Shown here in pieces: positions 1-8,698 of a stretch of DNA of 64,000 nt. The notes beneath the pieces were generated by a model that ran no database searches, was not told the DNA's origin, and saw nothing but the letters and a program-made list of their open reading frames with translations. This DNA is from JAPHTQ01 sp050299175 (GTDB lineage: Bacteria; Pseudomonadota; Gammaproteobacteria; Thiohalomonadales; Thiohalomonadaceae): positions 62,001-126,000 of the forward strand of contig JBNKVM010000010.1 in assembly GCA_050299175.1 (NCBI GenBank), read 5' to 3'. Every line of letters starts with the position of its first letter. The stretch's first letter is position 1. Made by a program: the position numbers and the translations under genes.

Positions 1-22
1 GGTTTAGCTAAGGAGCATGTAT

Positions 23-2809
23 ATGGCGTGGCGTTTCCCCAGCCTGACCCGACGGTCCTTTCTCAAGGCCACCGGTTACGGCGGAGCAGGGCTGACCCTG
101 CTCAAACCCTTATCACTGATGGGCCGACAGAGCCCCGATTCCACCACCGACGGCGAAGAGATCAGCCACAGCATCTGCAATTTCTGCTCGTCCCTGTGCA
201 ACCTGCGTGTTACCAGCCGCACCCGCAACGGGGTCAAACGTATCGTCAAACTGGATGGCAACCCGAACTCCACCCTCAACCGCGGCAAGATCTGCGCCCG
301 CGGCCAGTCCGGCCTGCGCCAGACCTACGACCCGGACCGGATCAAGACTCCGTTGATCCGCGTCGAAGGCAGCCAGCGCGGCACCTGGGCCTTCCGCTCG
401 GCCAGTTGGGAAGAGGCATGGCAATACATCGAGGCAAAACAGAAAAAAGCCGAAATCCAGCCCTATGAGTGGACCATGGTCGGCGGCTGGACCTCCTGCG
501 TCTTCTACATGAACTGGGCGGTGCCCTTTGCCATGGCTAACGAGGTACCCAACATCGTCGCCTCGCCGATGCAGCACTGCGTCACCACCGGCCATCTCGG
601 CACCGACATGGTCACCGGCAACTTCAATATCCACGACGAAGTGCTACCCGACTACGACAACGCCAAGTACATCCTCTTTATTGCCAACAACGCCTCCATC
701 GGCGCCGTTTCCACCTGCCGCATGGTGCGCTTCGCCACCGGGCGCAAGCGCGGTGCCAAAGTGGTCGCCCTGGATCCGCGCCGTTCCGAGACCGCGGCCA
801 AGGCCGACGAATGGTTGGCGATCCGTCCCGGCACCGACCTCGACTTCATGCTGGCGATGCTCAAGGTGATGATGGAGGACGGTCACTACGATGCCCTGTT
901 CCTCAAGCGCCACTCCAATATGCCGTTCCTCACCTACCAGGATGAGAAGGGCGAGTGGCACCTGGCACTGGATAAAAAGGGTCGGCCGCAGGCAGTGGCC
1001 GAAGGTAGCAACACCATCCACGCCCTGCCCGCCTACAGCAACAGCAACGACAGCGACGTCAACGGCAAACCGGTCGACCCGGCGCTGCTCGCACCCGAGG
1101 GCCTGAAACAGAACGGGCGCAAGCTGGTCACTGTGTTCCAGGCGCAACTGGCCGAACTGGACGGTTACACCCCGGAGTGGGCGGAAAAGACCACCGGCAT
1201 CGACGCCGAGACTATCCGCCGCATCGCCTTCGAGTTTGGCACCACCCGCCCGGCGATTGTCGACCCGGGCTGGCACGGCGCCCGCTTCCAGAACATGATG
1301 ATGCTGCGTCGGGTGCAGGCGATGATCCAGATGCTCACCGGCGGCATCGACAAGGAGGGCGGCTGGATCATGAGCGGCGAGTTCCACCACAAGGCCGCCG
1401 CGATGATCAAAGCCAAGGCCGCAGGGGTGGAGACACCGGAAGCGCCGATGGCCCACCTGGCCGGGATGCCCTTCGCCAAGTTCGTCATCGGCGCGGTCTC
1501 CAACGGCAAGAACTTCAGCCACGGCCGTCCCGGCTGGGCCTGGGCCTTCAGTGCCCAGGAGGCTGCCGCAGGGCGCGAGTATGTCGCGCTGCCGGTGATG
1601 GCCGATACCGGCCTCAAGGAGTCTGTAGAAGGTGACCTGCAGTTTGACGGCAAGCCCTACAAGACCCGCGCCTTCCTGATCAACGCCGCCAACCCGGTAC
1701 GCCACTACTACCCGGACCAGCGCTGGAAGGACATCCTCGGCCACAAAGATGTAGAACTGGTGATCGCAGTCGATGTGCTGCCCGCCGACACCACCGCCTG
1801 GGCCGATGTGATCCTGCCCAACTCCAGTTACCTGGAGCGCGACGAGCCAACCCTCTACGGTAATGGCGTCAACCACGACCTGGCGCTGACCACCCGTTAT
1901 GCCGCCATCGACCCGCTCTACGATACCGAGGAGATCACCGACATTCTGTTGCGCATGAGTCACATCATCAGCGGTAACGAGTACAAGTTCCTCGAGTGGG
2001 TGGAGAAGCTCACTGGCCTGCCCGCCGACAAGGTGAAAGAGCGTTATGCACAAACCCAGCGCGAGATGAAACATGGTGCATTTGCCGCCGCCTGTCGTGA
2101 TGTCGCCTTCGTGCACACCGCCAAACGGCTGCATACCACCCCCGAACATATCGACCAGGAGCTGCGCGAGAAGGGGGTGATGATGGAGCAGCAGCGCGAG
2201 GAGATCCTGGCCCACGCCGGGATGCCGTGGAAGCTACCGCTACCTTCCGAATCGGGCCGGGTGGAGTTCTTCAGTCCGCTGATGCGGATGCTGCGCGATG
2301 GCGGCGCCAACCAGCCCAACTTCAGTCCGCTGGCGGGCCGTATCGTCGCCCAGTGCCGTCCTGGCGCACCGATGGACATGCCGCTGGCCAACGATGAGTT
2401 CTACTTCACCTACGGCAAGACCCCGACCGTCTCCTACGCCTCCACCAACAGCAACAACCCGGTGCTGGCGGCGATCAACAAGTTCAAGGAGTCGATCTAC
2501 GCCGGGGTCTGGATCCACCCGGATCGGGCCGAGGCACTGGCGATCAAAACCGGTGACAAACTGAAGCTGACCAACAACGCCACCGGCCAGTCCGCCGGCG
2601 GTACCGCCTACGTCACCCGTCTGGTACGGCGTGACACCCTGTTCATCTACTCCTCCTTCGGCTCGGAGAACAAACATCTGACCCGCGCCTACGGCATCGG
2701 CACCCCCACCAGCAAGCTGATCCCCTACAAGGTCGAACCGGTGGTGGCCGGATTCCGCTCTCAGGAGTTCACCCTCAAAGTGAACAAAGTTGAAGGAGGT
2801 GCCGCATGA
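23..2809 (+). CDS. Tat-exported molybdopterin oxidoreductase, catalytic subunit (polysulfide/thiosulfate reductase-like)
   Basis: Catalytic subunit of a three-part periplasmic molybdoenzyme of the DMSO reductase superfamily. The N-terminus carries a twin-arginine signal (TRRSFLKATG followed by a hydrophobic stretch). Next comes a [4Fe-4S] motif (C54, C57, C61, C93 counted from the upstream ATG at 17), then the molybdopterin domains; the C-terminal ~150 residues look like the dinucleotide-binding domain. C188, in SPMQHC, is a candidate molybdenum ligand (inference). An ATG at 23 lies 8 nt after AGGAG, better spaced than the ATG at 17. Its last 4 bases overlap the ferredoxin gene. The Tat signal argues against the cytoplasmic sulfite dehydrogenase SoeA. 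Length and partners fit PsrA/PhsA, but the substrate (polysulfide, thiosulfate, tetrathionate or other) and reaction direction cannot be read from sequence. Confidence 0.85.
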   Translation: MAWRFPSLTRRSFLKATGYGGAGLTLLKPLSLMGRQSPDSTTDGEEISHSICNFCSSLCNLRVTSRTRNGVKRIVKLDGNPNSTLNRGKICARGQSGLRQTYDPDRIKTPLIRVEGSQRGTWAFRSASWEEAWQYIEAKQKKAEIQPYEWTMVGGWTSCVFYMNWAVPFAMANEVPNIVASPMQHCVTTGHLGTDMVTGNFNIHDEVLPDYDNAKYILFIANNASIGAVSTCRMVRFATGRKRGAKVVALDPRRSETAAKADEWLAIRPGTDLDFMLAMLKVMMEDGHYDALFLKRHSNMPFLTYQDEKGEWHLALDKKGRPQAVAEGSNTIHALPAYSNSNDSDVNGKPVDPALLAPEGLKQNGRKLVTVFQAQLAELDGYTPEWAEKTTGIDAETIRRIAFEFGTTRPAIVDPGWHGARFQNMMMLRRVQAMIQMLTGGIDKEGGWIMSGEFHHKAAAMIKAKAAGVETPEAPMAHLAGMPFAKFVIGAVSNGKNFSHGRPGWAWAFSAQEAAAGREYVALPVMADTGLKESVEGDLQFDGKPYKTRAFLINAANPVRHYYPDQRWKDILGHKDVELVIAVDVLPADTTAWADVILPNSSYLERDEPTLYGNGVNHDLALTTRYAAIDPLYDTEEITDILLRMSHIISGNEYKFLEWVEKLTGLPADKVKERYAQTQREMKHGAFAAACRDVAFVHTAKRLHTTPEHIDQELREKGVMMEQQREEILAHAGMPWKLPLPSESGRVEFFSPLMRMLRDGGANQPNFSPLAGRIVAQCRPGAPMDMPLANDEFYFTYGKTPTVSYASTNSNNPVLAAINKFKESIYAGVWIHPDRAEALAIKTGDKLKLTNNATGQSAGGTAYVTRLVRRDTLFIYSSFGSENKHLTRAYGIGTPTSKLIPYKVEPVVAGFRSQEFTLKVNKVEGGAA

Positions 2810-3420
2810 GCCGCTATGCCATGGTCATCGACCTGAACACCTGCGTTGGCTGTAACGCCTGCATGGCTGCCTGCGCGGTGGAGAACCAGACCCCGGTGTG
2901 GAAAAACGAGTGGCGCACCAAGGTGCACGATCAGGAGATCGGCACCGGCGAGGACGTGCATCGTCGCTTCTTCCCGCGCCTCTGTAATCACTGCGACAAC
3001 CCACCCTGCCTCACGGTTTGCCCCACCGGCGCGACCTATCAACTGGACAACGGTATCGTCAAGGTGGATGAGGAGCTGTGTATGGGCTGCCGCGCCTGCG
3101 CCATGGCCTGTCCCTACGATGCGCGCATCGAGGTGACCTGGGACGACGTGCATGAAGGTCAGTCGTTCTACGGCAACGACTACCGCCGTGAGCGCCCGAG
3201 CATGGACAAGTGCACCTTCTGCGACCACCGCGTCGCCGAAGGACGCAAACCGGCCTGCGTCGAAACCTGTGTCGGCTCGGCACGGATGTTTGGCGACCTG
3301 CACGACCCCAACGATCCGGTGGCGCAGTTGGTTGCCTCCGGCCTCGCTCGGCCGCTGCTGCCCCACCTGGGTACCCGGCCGAACGTCTATTACGTTAACG
3401 ATTTGAAGAGGAAGGGTTGA
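2806..3420 (+). CDS. 4Fe-4S ferredoxin-type electron-transfer subunit (PsrB/PhsB/DmsB-like)
   Basis: Electron-transfer subunit between the molybdenum subunit and the NrfD-type membrane anchor. The 204 residues contain four cysteine groups of the DmsB/PsrB type: CVGCNACMAAC near the start, CNHCDNPPC with a following CP, CMGCRACAMACP, and CTFCDH with a later CVETC. This is the expected set for four [4Fe-4S] clusters. There is no signal peptide of its own, as usual for subunits carried through Tat with the catalytic partner. Its ATG overlaps the stop of the catalytic gene (ATGA), and its TGA overlaps the ATG of the anchor gene, so the three are probably translationally coupled. Confidence 0.9.
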   Translation: MSRYAMVIDLNTCVGCNACMAACAVENQTPVWKNEWRTKVHDQEIGTGEDVHRRFFPRLCNHCDNPPCLTVCPTGATYQLDNGIVKVDEELCMGCRACAMACPYDARIEVTWDDVHEGQSFYGNDYRRERPSMDKCTFCDHRVAEGRKPACVETCVGSARMFGDLHDPNDPVAQLVASGLARPLLPHLGTRPNVYYVNDLKRKG

Positions 3421-4382
3421 TGGACATTACGACAACTTTTTCCACGCAAGATATCTGGACCTGGTGGATCGCCATCTACCTCTATCTCGGCGGTCTCGGT
3501 GCGGCGACCCTGGTGGTCACCTTCCTCACCGACATGTACCTGAAGAAGCATCGCGATCTGGTGCTCTGGGGCGCCTTCTTCGGCGTGGCCATGCTCGGCC
3601 TCGGCTCGCTGATGCTGTTTGCCCACCTGCTGGATCACATGGCGGTAATTAACATTCTCAACCCGCTGGTGTTAATCCGTCACCCCACGGCCTGGATCGC
3701 CTGGGGCACCCAGTTCATCATCTGGATGATGTGGTGGGGGGTGATCTACGCTCTGCCCTATATGATCGAATCGCCCCAGATTAATCGGGTGCCCATTGTT
3801 CGCAGCCTGCTCAGGCTCAAACTAATTCGCTTGATCTCACAAAATGTCTGCGTCCGTTTCCACAAGGCCATCGGCTGGCTGGCAACGATTAACGGTATCG
3901 GCGTGGCGGTCTATACCGGCCTGCTACTGCAATCTTTCCCCGCCGTAGCGCTGTGGCACAACCCGGGCGTGCCGCTGTTATTCACCGTCTCTGCCTTCTC
4001 TACCGCGATGGCGTTTTTGCTACTGTTGCTCAACACCATTATCAAGCGTGAAGAGGATCGGCCGATCCGCGTTTTCTACGAACGCACCGACGTCATGCTG
4101 ATTGCGGGCGAACTGGTGATTCTGTTCTCCTTCTTCTTCTACATGTCGTCCGGTTCCGAATCGGCACTACATTCGGCGAAACTGCTGTGGAACGACATGG
4201 GCTGGCTGATCGGCTTTATCGGTTTTGGCCTGATCGTGCCCTTCTTCCTTGAGTTGCGCTGTGTACTCTGCGGTTCGCGTCGTCATGTCCCGGTGATGAT
4301 TGCCGCGGTGCTGGTGCTGTTTGGCGGTTACCTGCTGCGCCACTACTTCCTCGCCGCCGGCGTCTACGCCTATCCCTGGTAG
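3420..4382 (+). CDS. NrfD/PsrC-family membrane anchor, quinone-interacting subunit
   Basis: Integral membrane subunit of 320 residues, with about eight to nine hydrophobic segments spread along its length, as in the NrfD/PsrC family. It would exchange electrons with the quinone pool and anchor the catalytic and ferredoxin subunits on the periplasmic face. The ATG at 3420 shares its A with the TGA of the preceding gene (TGATG); an in-frame TTG three bases earlier is less likely. It follows directly in the operon and is succeeded after 8 nt by the TorD-like chaperone. No haem-ligand pattern was noted, consistent with the haem-free NrfD type rather than a cytochrome b anchor. Confidence 0.87.
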   Translation: MDITTTFSTQDIWTWWIAIYLYLGGLGAATLVVTFLTDMYLKKHRDLVLWGAFFGVAMLGLGSLMLFAHLLDHMAVINILNPLVLIRHPTAWIAWGTQFIIWMMWWGVIYALPYMIESPQINRVPIVRSLLRLKLIRLISQNVCVRFHKAIGWLATINGIGVAVYTGLLLQSFPAVALWHNPGVPLLFTVSAFSTAMAFLLLLLNTIIKREEDRPIRVFYERTDVMLIAGELVILFSFFFYMSSGSESALHSAKLLWNDMGWLIGFIGFGLIVPFFLELRCVLCGSRRHVPVMIAAVLVLFGGYLLRHYFLAAGVYAYPW

Positions 4383-4390
4383 GAGGCAAA

Positions 4391-4921
4391 ATGAAAGTTT
4401 CAGCTGAACAACTGCAACTCTTCGCCCTGCTGCTCGGTGCGCCGGAAGCGGATTCGCTGGAGATGTTGCAGTCCCTGAGTGCACAACACCCGTGGCTCAC
4501 GCGGCCATTGAGTGAATTGCACAACACACCACTACAACATTGGCAGGGCGAACATACCGCCCTGTTCGTCAACGGCTATCCGCATACCGTTGCACCGCCT
4601 TTTCTCTCTGCACTTCAGTCCGGGCAGATGGGAGGAAGTGAAGAAGAGGCAATGCGGGAGTTTTATTACCGCCTTGGACTGGAAGCGGATGGTATGCCCG
4701 CCGACTACCTGGGCGCCCTGTTTGAATGTGCTGCCTGGCTACTACAGCAAGAAGAGCAAAGCGACGACTTTGCCGAATTGTGGGACAACTATCTCTATCC
4801 CGTTATTCCCGACTTTGCCAACCGCCTGATCGAGCATCAGGGGCTGCGGCTGTACCAGGAGATGGGCAGGCAACTGTCGCAAATCTACTGGCACAACGCA
4901 CCCGAGTTGGCCCTTGCCTAG
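4391..4921 (+). CDS. TorD/DmsD-family molybdoenzyme chaperone
   Basis: Cytoplasmic chaperone of 176 residues, predicted to be almost all helical. Its length, acidic composition and the segment around EEAMREFYYRLGLE resemble the TorD/DmsD family. Such proteins bind the Tat signal of a molybdoenzyme and delay export until cofactor insertion. Its place straight after the anchor gene, with AGGAGG about 5 nt before the ATG, makes the Tat-exported catalytic subunit at the operon start its obvious client. Family assignment is by overall pattern; there is no single diagnostic catalytic residue. Confidence 0.75.
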   Translation: MKVSAEQLQLFALLLGAPEADSLEMLQSLSAQHPWLTRPLSELHNTPLQHWQGEHTALFVNGYPHTVAPPFLSALQSGQMGGSEEEAMREFYYRLGLEADGMPADYLGALFECAAWLLQQEEQSDDFAELWDNYLYPVIPDFANRLIEHQGLRLYQEMGRQLSQIYWHNAPELALA

Positions 4922-4936
4922 CGGAGGTTCGCTACT

Positions 4937-5524
4937 ATGTACGATTCAAATTGGATCCCCGGCCCCCAATGCCTGAACCAGGATGAAGCATTGCAAACAC
5001 TGGTCAGCAACGCTTTCAGTGATATTTATGAGCGCTGTTTCGCCGACGACCCCCTGATTAATCACCGTCTGCTGATCGAGATCCGTGCCCTGCGCGACAT
5101 TGAGGATTGGCGGGTTTTCCTGCTGCTGACCCCATGGATGCTGTCACGCATCTATCTGCGTAGCGACGAAGCTTCCATCACTATCCCCGAACCCTGGCAG
5201 GTGGAAAACCGTATCGGTGAGCCCTATCTGGTTGTCGGACCTCAGGTGGGCTTCTGTCTGCTGGAGCACGAGCAACTGGCCCATCTCAATTACCATCCGG
5301 AGCTGGGGCATTACCTGATGCAGCCGTTAATGCTGCACATGGAAGGTTATGCCAATGCGGATGAGGTCTACCAAGAGTGGAACACAGTAATCGAAACGCG
5401 CAACGAAAATATTCGTAAGCGTCAGGCCGAGTGTCGTTGTCAGGAAGAGATATCACGCCGTGAGTTCTTTACTCGTATGGGGCGCACACCGGCAAATACT
5501 CCCCATACACTACAAATGAGATAA
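4937..5524 (+). CDS. HybE/HupJ-like hydrogenase-assembly chaperone homologue
   Basis: Last gene of the molybdoenzyme operon, 195 residues. The central region, with LLLTPWMLSRIYL and then a GEPYLVVGPQVGF stretch, resembles the core of HybE-family proteins, which have a TPW(F/M) motif after an N-terminal helical part. HybE is known as a maturation and Tat-proofreading chaperone for [NiFe] hydrogenase subunits. The C-terminal tail has a CRC pair and an SRREFFTRMG segment that oddly resembles a twin-arginine motif. GGAGG precedes the ATG at good spacing, 15 nt after torD. No hydrogenase structural gene lies in the window, so here it may act as a second chaperone for the molybdoenzyme or its ferredoxin subunit (inference). 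A divergent unrelated fold is possible. Confidence 0.55.
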   Translation: MYDSNWIPGPQCLNQDEALQTLVSNAFSDIYERCFADDPLINHRLLIEIRALRDIEDWRVFLLLTPWMLSRIYLRSDEASITIPEPWQVENRIGEPYLVVGPQVGFCLLEHEQLAHLNYHPELGHYLMQPLMLHMEGYANADEVYQEWNTVIETRNENIRKRQAECRCQEEISRREFFTRMGRTPANTPHTLQMR

Positions 5525-5537
5525 ACCCTTCTCACAG

Positions 5538-5565
5538 GCCACGCCTGTCTTGATACAGGCGTGGC
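5538..5565 (+). terminator. Hairpin at the end of the molybdoenzyme operon
   Basis: A perfect 11-bp stem (GCCACGCCTGT pairing with ACAGGCGTGGC) with a 6-nt loop begins 14 bp after the stop of the HybE-like gene. The downstream T-run is short, so termination may be partial or factor-assisted. Confidence 0.6.
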
Positions 5566-5737
5566 TTCATCCGCATTCCCGCCACACCCTGTCCAAAACC
5601 AGCTAATCTTTTTCCTACTTAACTTTGTGGACATTGTTTTCTCAGGTGCTAATAGTTACACCTCAGTTCTACGTGCCACGGAATTTTTCTGCTAAAGTGG
5701 GGCATCACTAAAACGAGATAGGGACACAGCCTGTATC

Positions 5738-6388
5738 ATGCGACCGGAAATTCAGATACTCGCTATTGATGATCATCCGCTGTTCGTGGATGGTTTGAAA
5801 ATGTTACTCCAGCAACACGGACGTGCTTCTTCGGTTCGGGTCACCAATAATGCCAACGATACCCTGGCGCTACTCGATGAAGGTTTCGAACCCGACCTGA
5901 TTCTGCTGGACCTCAATCTGCCTGGTATGGGCGGTTTTTCGCTACTGCGTATCTTGCAACAGCGTGGACTGATGTCCCCGGTCCTGGTGGTCTCTGCTTC
6001 ACAGTCGATTCACGATGCCCGTTCGGCAGTAGAGAACGGCGCCATGGGTTTTGTCTCCAAGGCTAGTTCTAGTGATGAACTCCTCGAGGCTATCGATACC
6101 GTACTCGCAGGGGACCCCTTTCTGCCGAAAGAGTGGCGCGAAACCCTGGCAGGCGGCAAAGAAGAGACCAGTTCCAGCATTGCCCGGCGCGCAGGTATCA
6201 CGGGAAGACAGCTGGAGATTTTGCACCTGTTGGCACAGGGTTATGCCAATAAGATGATCGCCTACGAGCTGGGGCTATCCGAGGCCACCGTCAAAGTGCA
6301 TCTGCGCGAAGTATTCAAGACACTGAAGGTCACCAACCGCACCGCCTGCGTCAAGGCGGCCAACGATATGGGATTGCTGCAATCCTGA
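5738..6388 (+). CDS. NarL/FixJ-family response regulator
   Basis: Two-domain DNA-binding response regulator of 216 residues. The N-terminal receiver has the acidic pair D11-D12 and phosphoacceptor D58 in LILLDLNLPGMGG. The C-terminal LuxR-type helix-turn-helix covers roughly residues 145-210 (ITGRQLEILHLLAQGYANKMIA... then LSEATVKVHL). It faces the hybrid kinase gene tail to tail, with 34 bp between the stop codons. The kinase's DLRQPVHSL H-box is typical of hybrid kinases that work with NarL-type regulators (NahK/ErcS'-ErdR type), so the two are a likely pair. Target genes are unknown; the molybdoenzyme operon immediately upstream is one candidate. Confidence 0.88.
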   Translation: MRPEIQILAIDDHPLFVDGLKMLLQQHGRASSVRVTNNANDTLALLDEGFEPDLILLDLNLPGMGGFSLLRILQQRGLMSPVLVVSASQSIHDARSAVENGAMGFVSKASSSDELLEAIDTVLAGDPFLPKEWRETLAGGKEETSSSIARRAGITGRQLEILHLLAQGYANKMIAYELGLSEATVKVHLREVFKTLKVTNRTACVKAANDMGLLQS

Positions 6389-6422
6389 GAATCCTGAGTT
6401 GAGGCGTCCAGAAAGCCGGAGA

Positions 6423-8213
6423 TCAACTCTCCCTGGCGCCGTCCAGTTGCATACCAGCACCCTGTGGTGCCAGGACCTTGCCCAGGGCATTACGTAAAAA
6501 CGCAGGCTTCACCGGCTTGTGTAACAAAAGATACCCACTATCCCTGATCCCCTTGATTCGCTCTGGCTCGGTATCCCCGGTAACCAGAACCACCGGGATC
6601 GGCAACGGCGCTTCCGCCAATATCTGGTTCACTACATCAACCCCGGTTATGTCGTTAGGCAGGCGATAGTCTGAAACTATCACATCAAAATGGTACTCCG
6701 CTTCCCGTGCCCGTTGCAGCGCCTCTTCGCCTGTACTCGCAGGGATCGTAACGCAACCCCAGCGTTGCAGTAGCGCCAGCATGCCTTCGCGCACCGTATC
6801 GTCATCATCCAGCACCAACACACGCTTGTTATAGAGATCCCAATGGGAATAGGTGGTGCTTGGCTTCTGCGAGGCAGCGGGACTGCCCGCGTAAATAGGC
6901 ATCGAAAGGGTAAACACCGAACCCTTTCCTGGACGAGATTGGACGCTTAGCTCATGTCCAAGCAGGTAGGCCATGCGACGACAAATGGCCAGCCCGAGCC
7001 CTAACCCTTTGTTACGGTCCCGTTCCGGATTATGCAGCTGGATAAACTCGTGAAAAATGCTTTCCTGCTCCACAACGCTGATCCCGACCCCGGTATCCCA
7101 TACCTGTATCAGCAAACGATCGCCGCGACGCCGACAGGCCACCAGCACACCGCCTCTCTCAGTGTAACGGACCGCATTGCTGATCAGGTTACGCAAAATA
7201 TTCACCAGCAAATTAGGATCGGATACCACATTGTAATTGCATCGGCACTGACGCAACTTTAGTCCCTTGTCCCAGGCCAGTGGACGTATCTCCGTCAACA
7301 AACTGTCCAGCATCGGTTTCAGCGGCATCGGTTCGCTTTTGTTCTCCACCACTCCTGCATCCAGCTTGGAGATATCAAGCAACGAACCGAGCAGTTGATC
7401 CAGTGCATCCAGTGAATTGCCCATCATCCTCAACAATTCCTTGCGTCGTGCGGCATCCTTTTCCTGCTCCATGGCTTCGCGCAACAGTGAGAGCGAATGG
7501 ACCGGCTGCCGCAGGTCATGGCTTGCGGAGGCGAGGAAGCGGGTTTTTGAACGGGAAGCGGCCTCGGCCAGATCCTTCTCCAGTTTCAACTCATCCACCA
7601 GAGCCTCGTTTTTCAACCGCAGTTTCGTGCTTTCATAAAACAGGCGGTTCATTTTTTGCGCCAATGCAGCCAGCATATAGAGGTAGATAAAGGTCATCAC
7701 CCCCAATAGTATTTCAGTAGCACCGTCGTGCAGCAGGAAATAAATACCGTAAAGCGTCAGCTCGGGTACAGAGAAGGCATAGAAGTGGGGTAACCAGTAA
7801 CTGAAGGCCACGGCTGAACCAGCCGACAAGCCGACACCGATCACCGTCAGGATGATGATCGAGTCTGAACTGGCATACGGGAAAAAAAGTGGCGCGGTAG
7901 CACCCCAGACCAGTCCGGTGGTCAGCGACAGGGTCACAGCAAGAATACGCCACATTCTGTCCTGCTCGGGATAGATACCAACCCGACTGCGACTACCGTA
8001 AAGCCCCCAACGGAGTATGGCGACCATACAGGCCGAAGCAAACCAGACAAACAGCATGGGGTGTGGCACCTCATCCCACAGGCTGTAAAGCACCAGCAGC
8101 GGGAACAGGGTCAATGCCACTGCGGAGTGACCCATATTGTCATAAAGCAGCACCAGCGCGTGCTGCCTTATCACATGCAGGTGATCATCCTGGCCCGTTT
8201 TGTTGGCTCCCAT
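6423..8213 (-). CDS. Hybrid membrane histidine kinase with C-terminal receiver
   Basis: Sensor kinase of 596 residues. The first ~185 residues contain about six hydrophobic segments with short loops and no obvious periplasmic domain, so the membrane region itself may sense the signal. A short coiled-coil link leads to the HisKA domain with H232 in ASASHDLRQPVHSL. An HATPase domain follows (N346 region, DTGVGI near 374, GLGLGLAICRRM near 404), then a receiver at ~464-580 with D515 and K566. The H-box variant is typical of the NahK/ErcS' group of hybrid kinases. It is transcribed convergently to the NarL-type regulator at 5738. The start at 8213 is the first Met before the hydrophobic region, with AGGA 11 nt upstream. 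Confidence 0.87.
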   Translation of the reverse strand: MGANKTGQDDHLHVIRQHALVLLYDNMGHSAVALTLFPLLVLYSLWDEVPHPMLFVWFASACMVAILRWGLYGSRSRVGIYPEQDRMWRILAVTLSLTTGLVWGATAPLFFPYASSDSIIILTVIGVGLSAGSAVAFSYWLPHFYAFSVPELTLYGIYFLLHDGATEILLGVMTFIYLYMLAALAQKMNRLFYESTKLRLKNEALVDELKLEKDLAEAASRSKTRFLASASHDLRQPVHSLSLLREAMEQEKDAARRKELLRMMGNSLDALDQLLGSLLDISKLDAGVVENKSEPMPLKPMLDSLLTEIRPLAWDKGLKLRQCRCNYNVVSDPNLLVNILRNLISNAVRYTERGGVLVACRRRGDRLLIQVWDTGVGISVVEQESIFHEFIQLHNPERDRNKGLGLGLAICRRMAYLLGHELSVQSRPGKGSVFTLSMPIYAGSPAASQKPSTTYSHWDLYNKRVLVLDDDDTVREGMLALLQRWGCVTIPASTGEEALQRAREAEYHFDVIVSDYRLPNDITGVDVVNQILAEAPLPIPVVLVTGDTEPERIKGIRDSGYLLLHKPVKPAFLRNALGKVLAPQGAGMQLDGARES

Positions 8214-8242
8214 GATTCATCTGTTCCTGGCAGATCGAATAG

Positions 8243-8620
8243 TCAGCTAGTCTGCGCCAGCCATTCGATGGCTTCCTGTTCATCGGAGAAAAAACGGATG
8301 TTGTAACCCGCATTTTGCATCAGCAATTCCGGGAAGCTGTGGCTGTCGTCATTTTCATCAATCAGTACCGCTGATTTAATGCTATGGAGGAGTTTCATCT
8401 CCTCCATGTCCCGATAGACAAAATCGTAATTATCGACGGGGTTACAGGCGTTTTCGACTCCGCGCAGATCGAAAAGATAGCCGGTGCAACCTTCGCTACG
8501 ACATTGAGTATCCGCCGCCATACTGTAGTCGCGTATCAGTTCACGGGTAAGTGGTGCCAAAGGTCGAACACGCAGATAATTACCCTGCCTGATATGTTCT
8601 ATTTCACAGTTCTGTTGCAT
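8243..8620 (-). CDS. Small STAS/SpoIIAA-like protein
   Basis: Cytoplasmic protein of 125 residues without signal peptide or membrane segment. The alternation of predicted strands and helices (NYLRVRPLAPLT... GYLFDLRGVEN... IKSAVLIDEN... NIRFFSDEQEAIEWL) resembles the SpoIIAA-like/STAS fold, including the closing strand-helix in which a residue in FFSDEQEAIEWL is followed by a helix. It lies 29 bp upstream of the hybrid kinase on the same strand and probably shares its transcript, which suggests a regulatory partner role (inference). It is not a confident family match. Confidence 0.5.
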   Translation of the reverse strand: MQQNCEIEHIRQGNYLRVRPLAPLTRELIRDYSMAADTQCRSEGCTGYLFDLRGVENACNPVDNYDFVYRDMEEMKLLHSIKSAVLIDENDDSHSFPELLMQNAGYNIRFFSDEQEAIEWLAQTS

Positions 8621-8698
8621 GCCCTGGGCAACTCCATCCTGTTACACAGTGTACATTAGAAAACTGAACCGATACTTTTTACCCCGACCAACATAGCC

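Noticed and set aside
644..2215. 523-codon minus-strand frame inside the molybdoenzyme gene
   Set aside because: Antisense to a clear coding region, no family resemblance, composition typical of a shadow in GC-rich DNA.
23..2809. Assignment as cytoplasmic sulfite dehydrogenase SoeA
   Set aside because: SoeA lacks a Tat signal, whereas this protein has a clear one.
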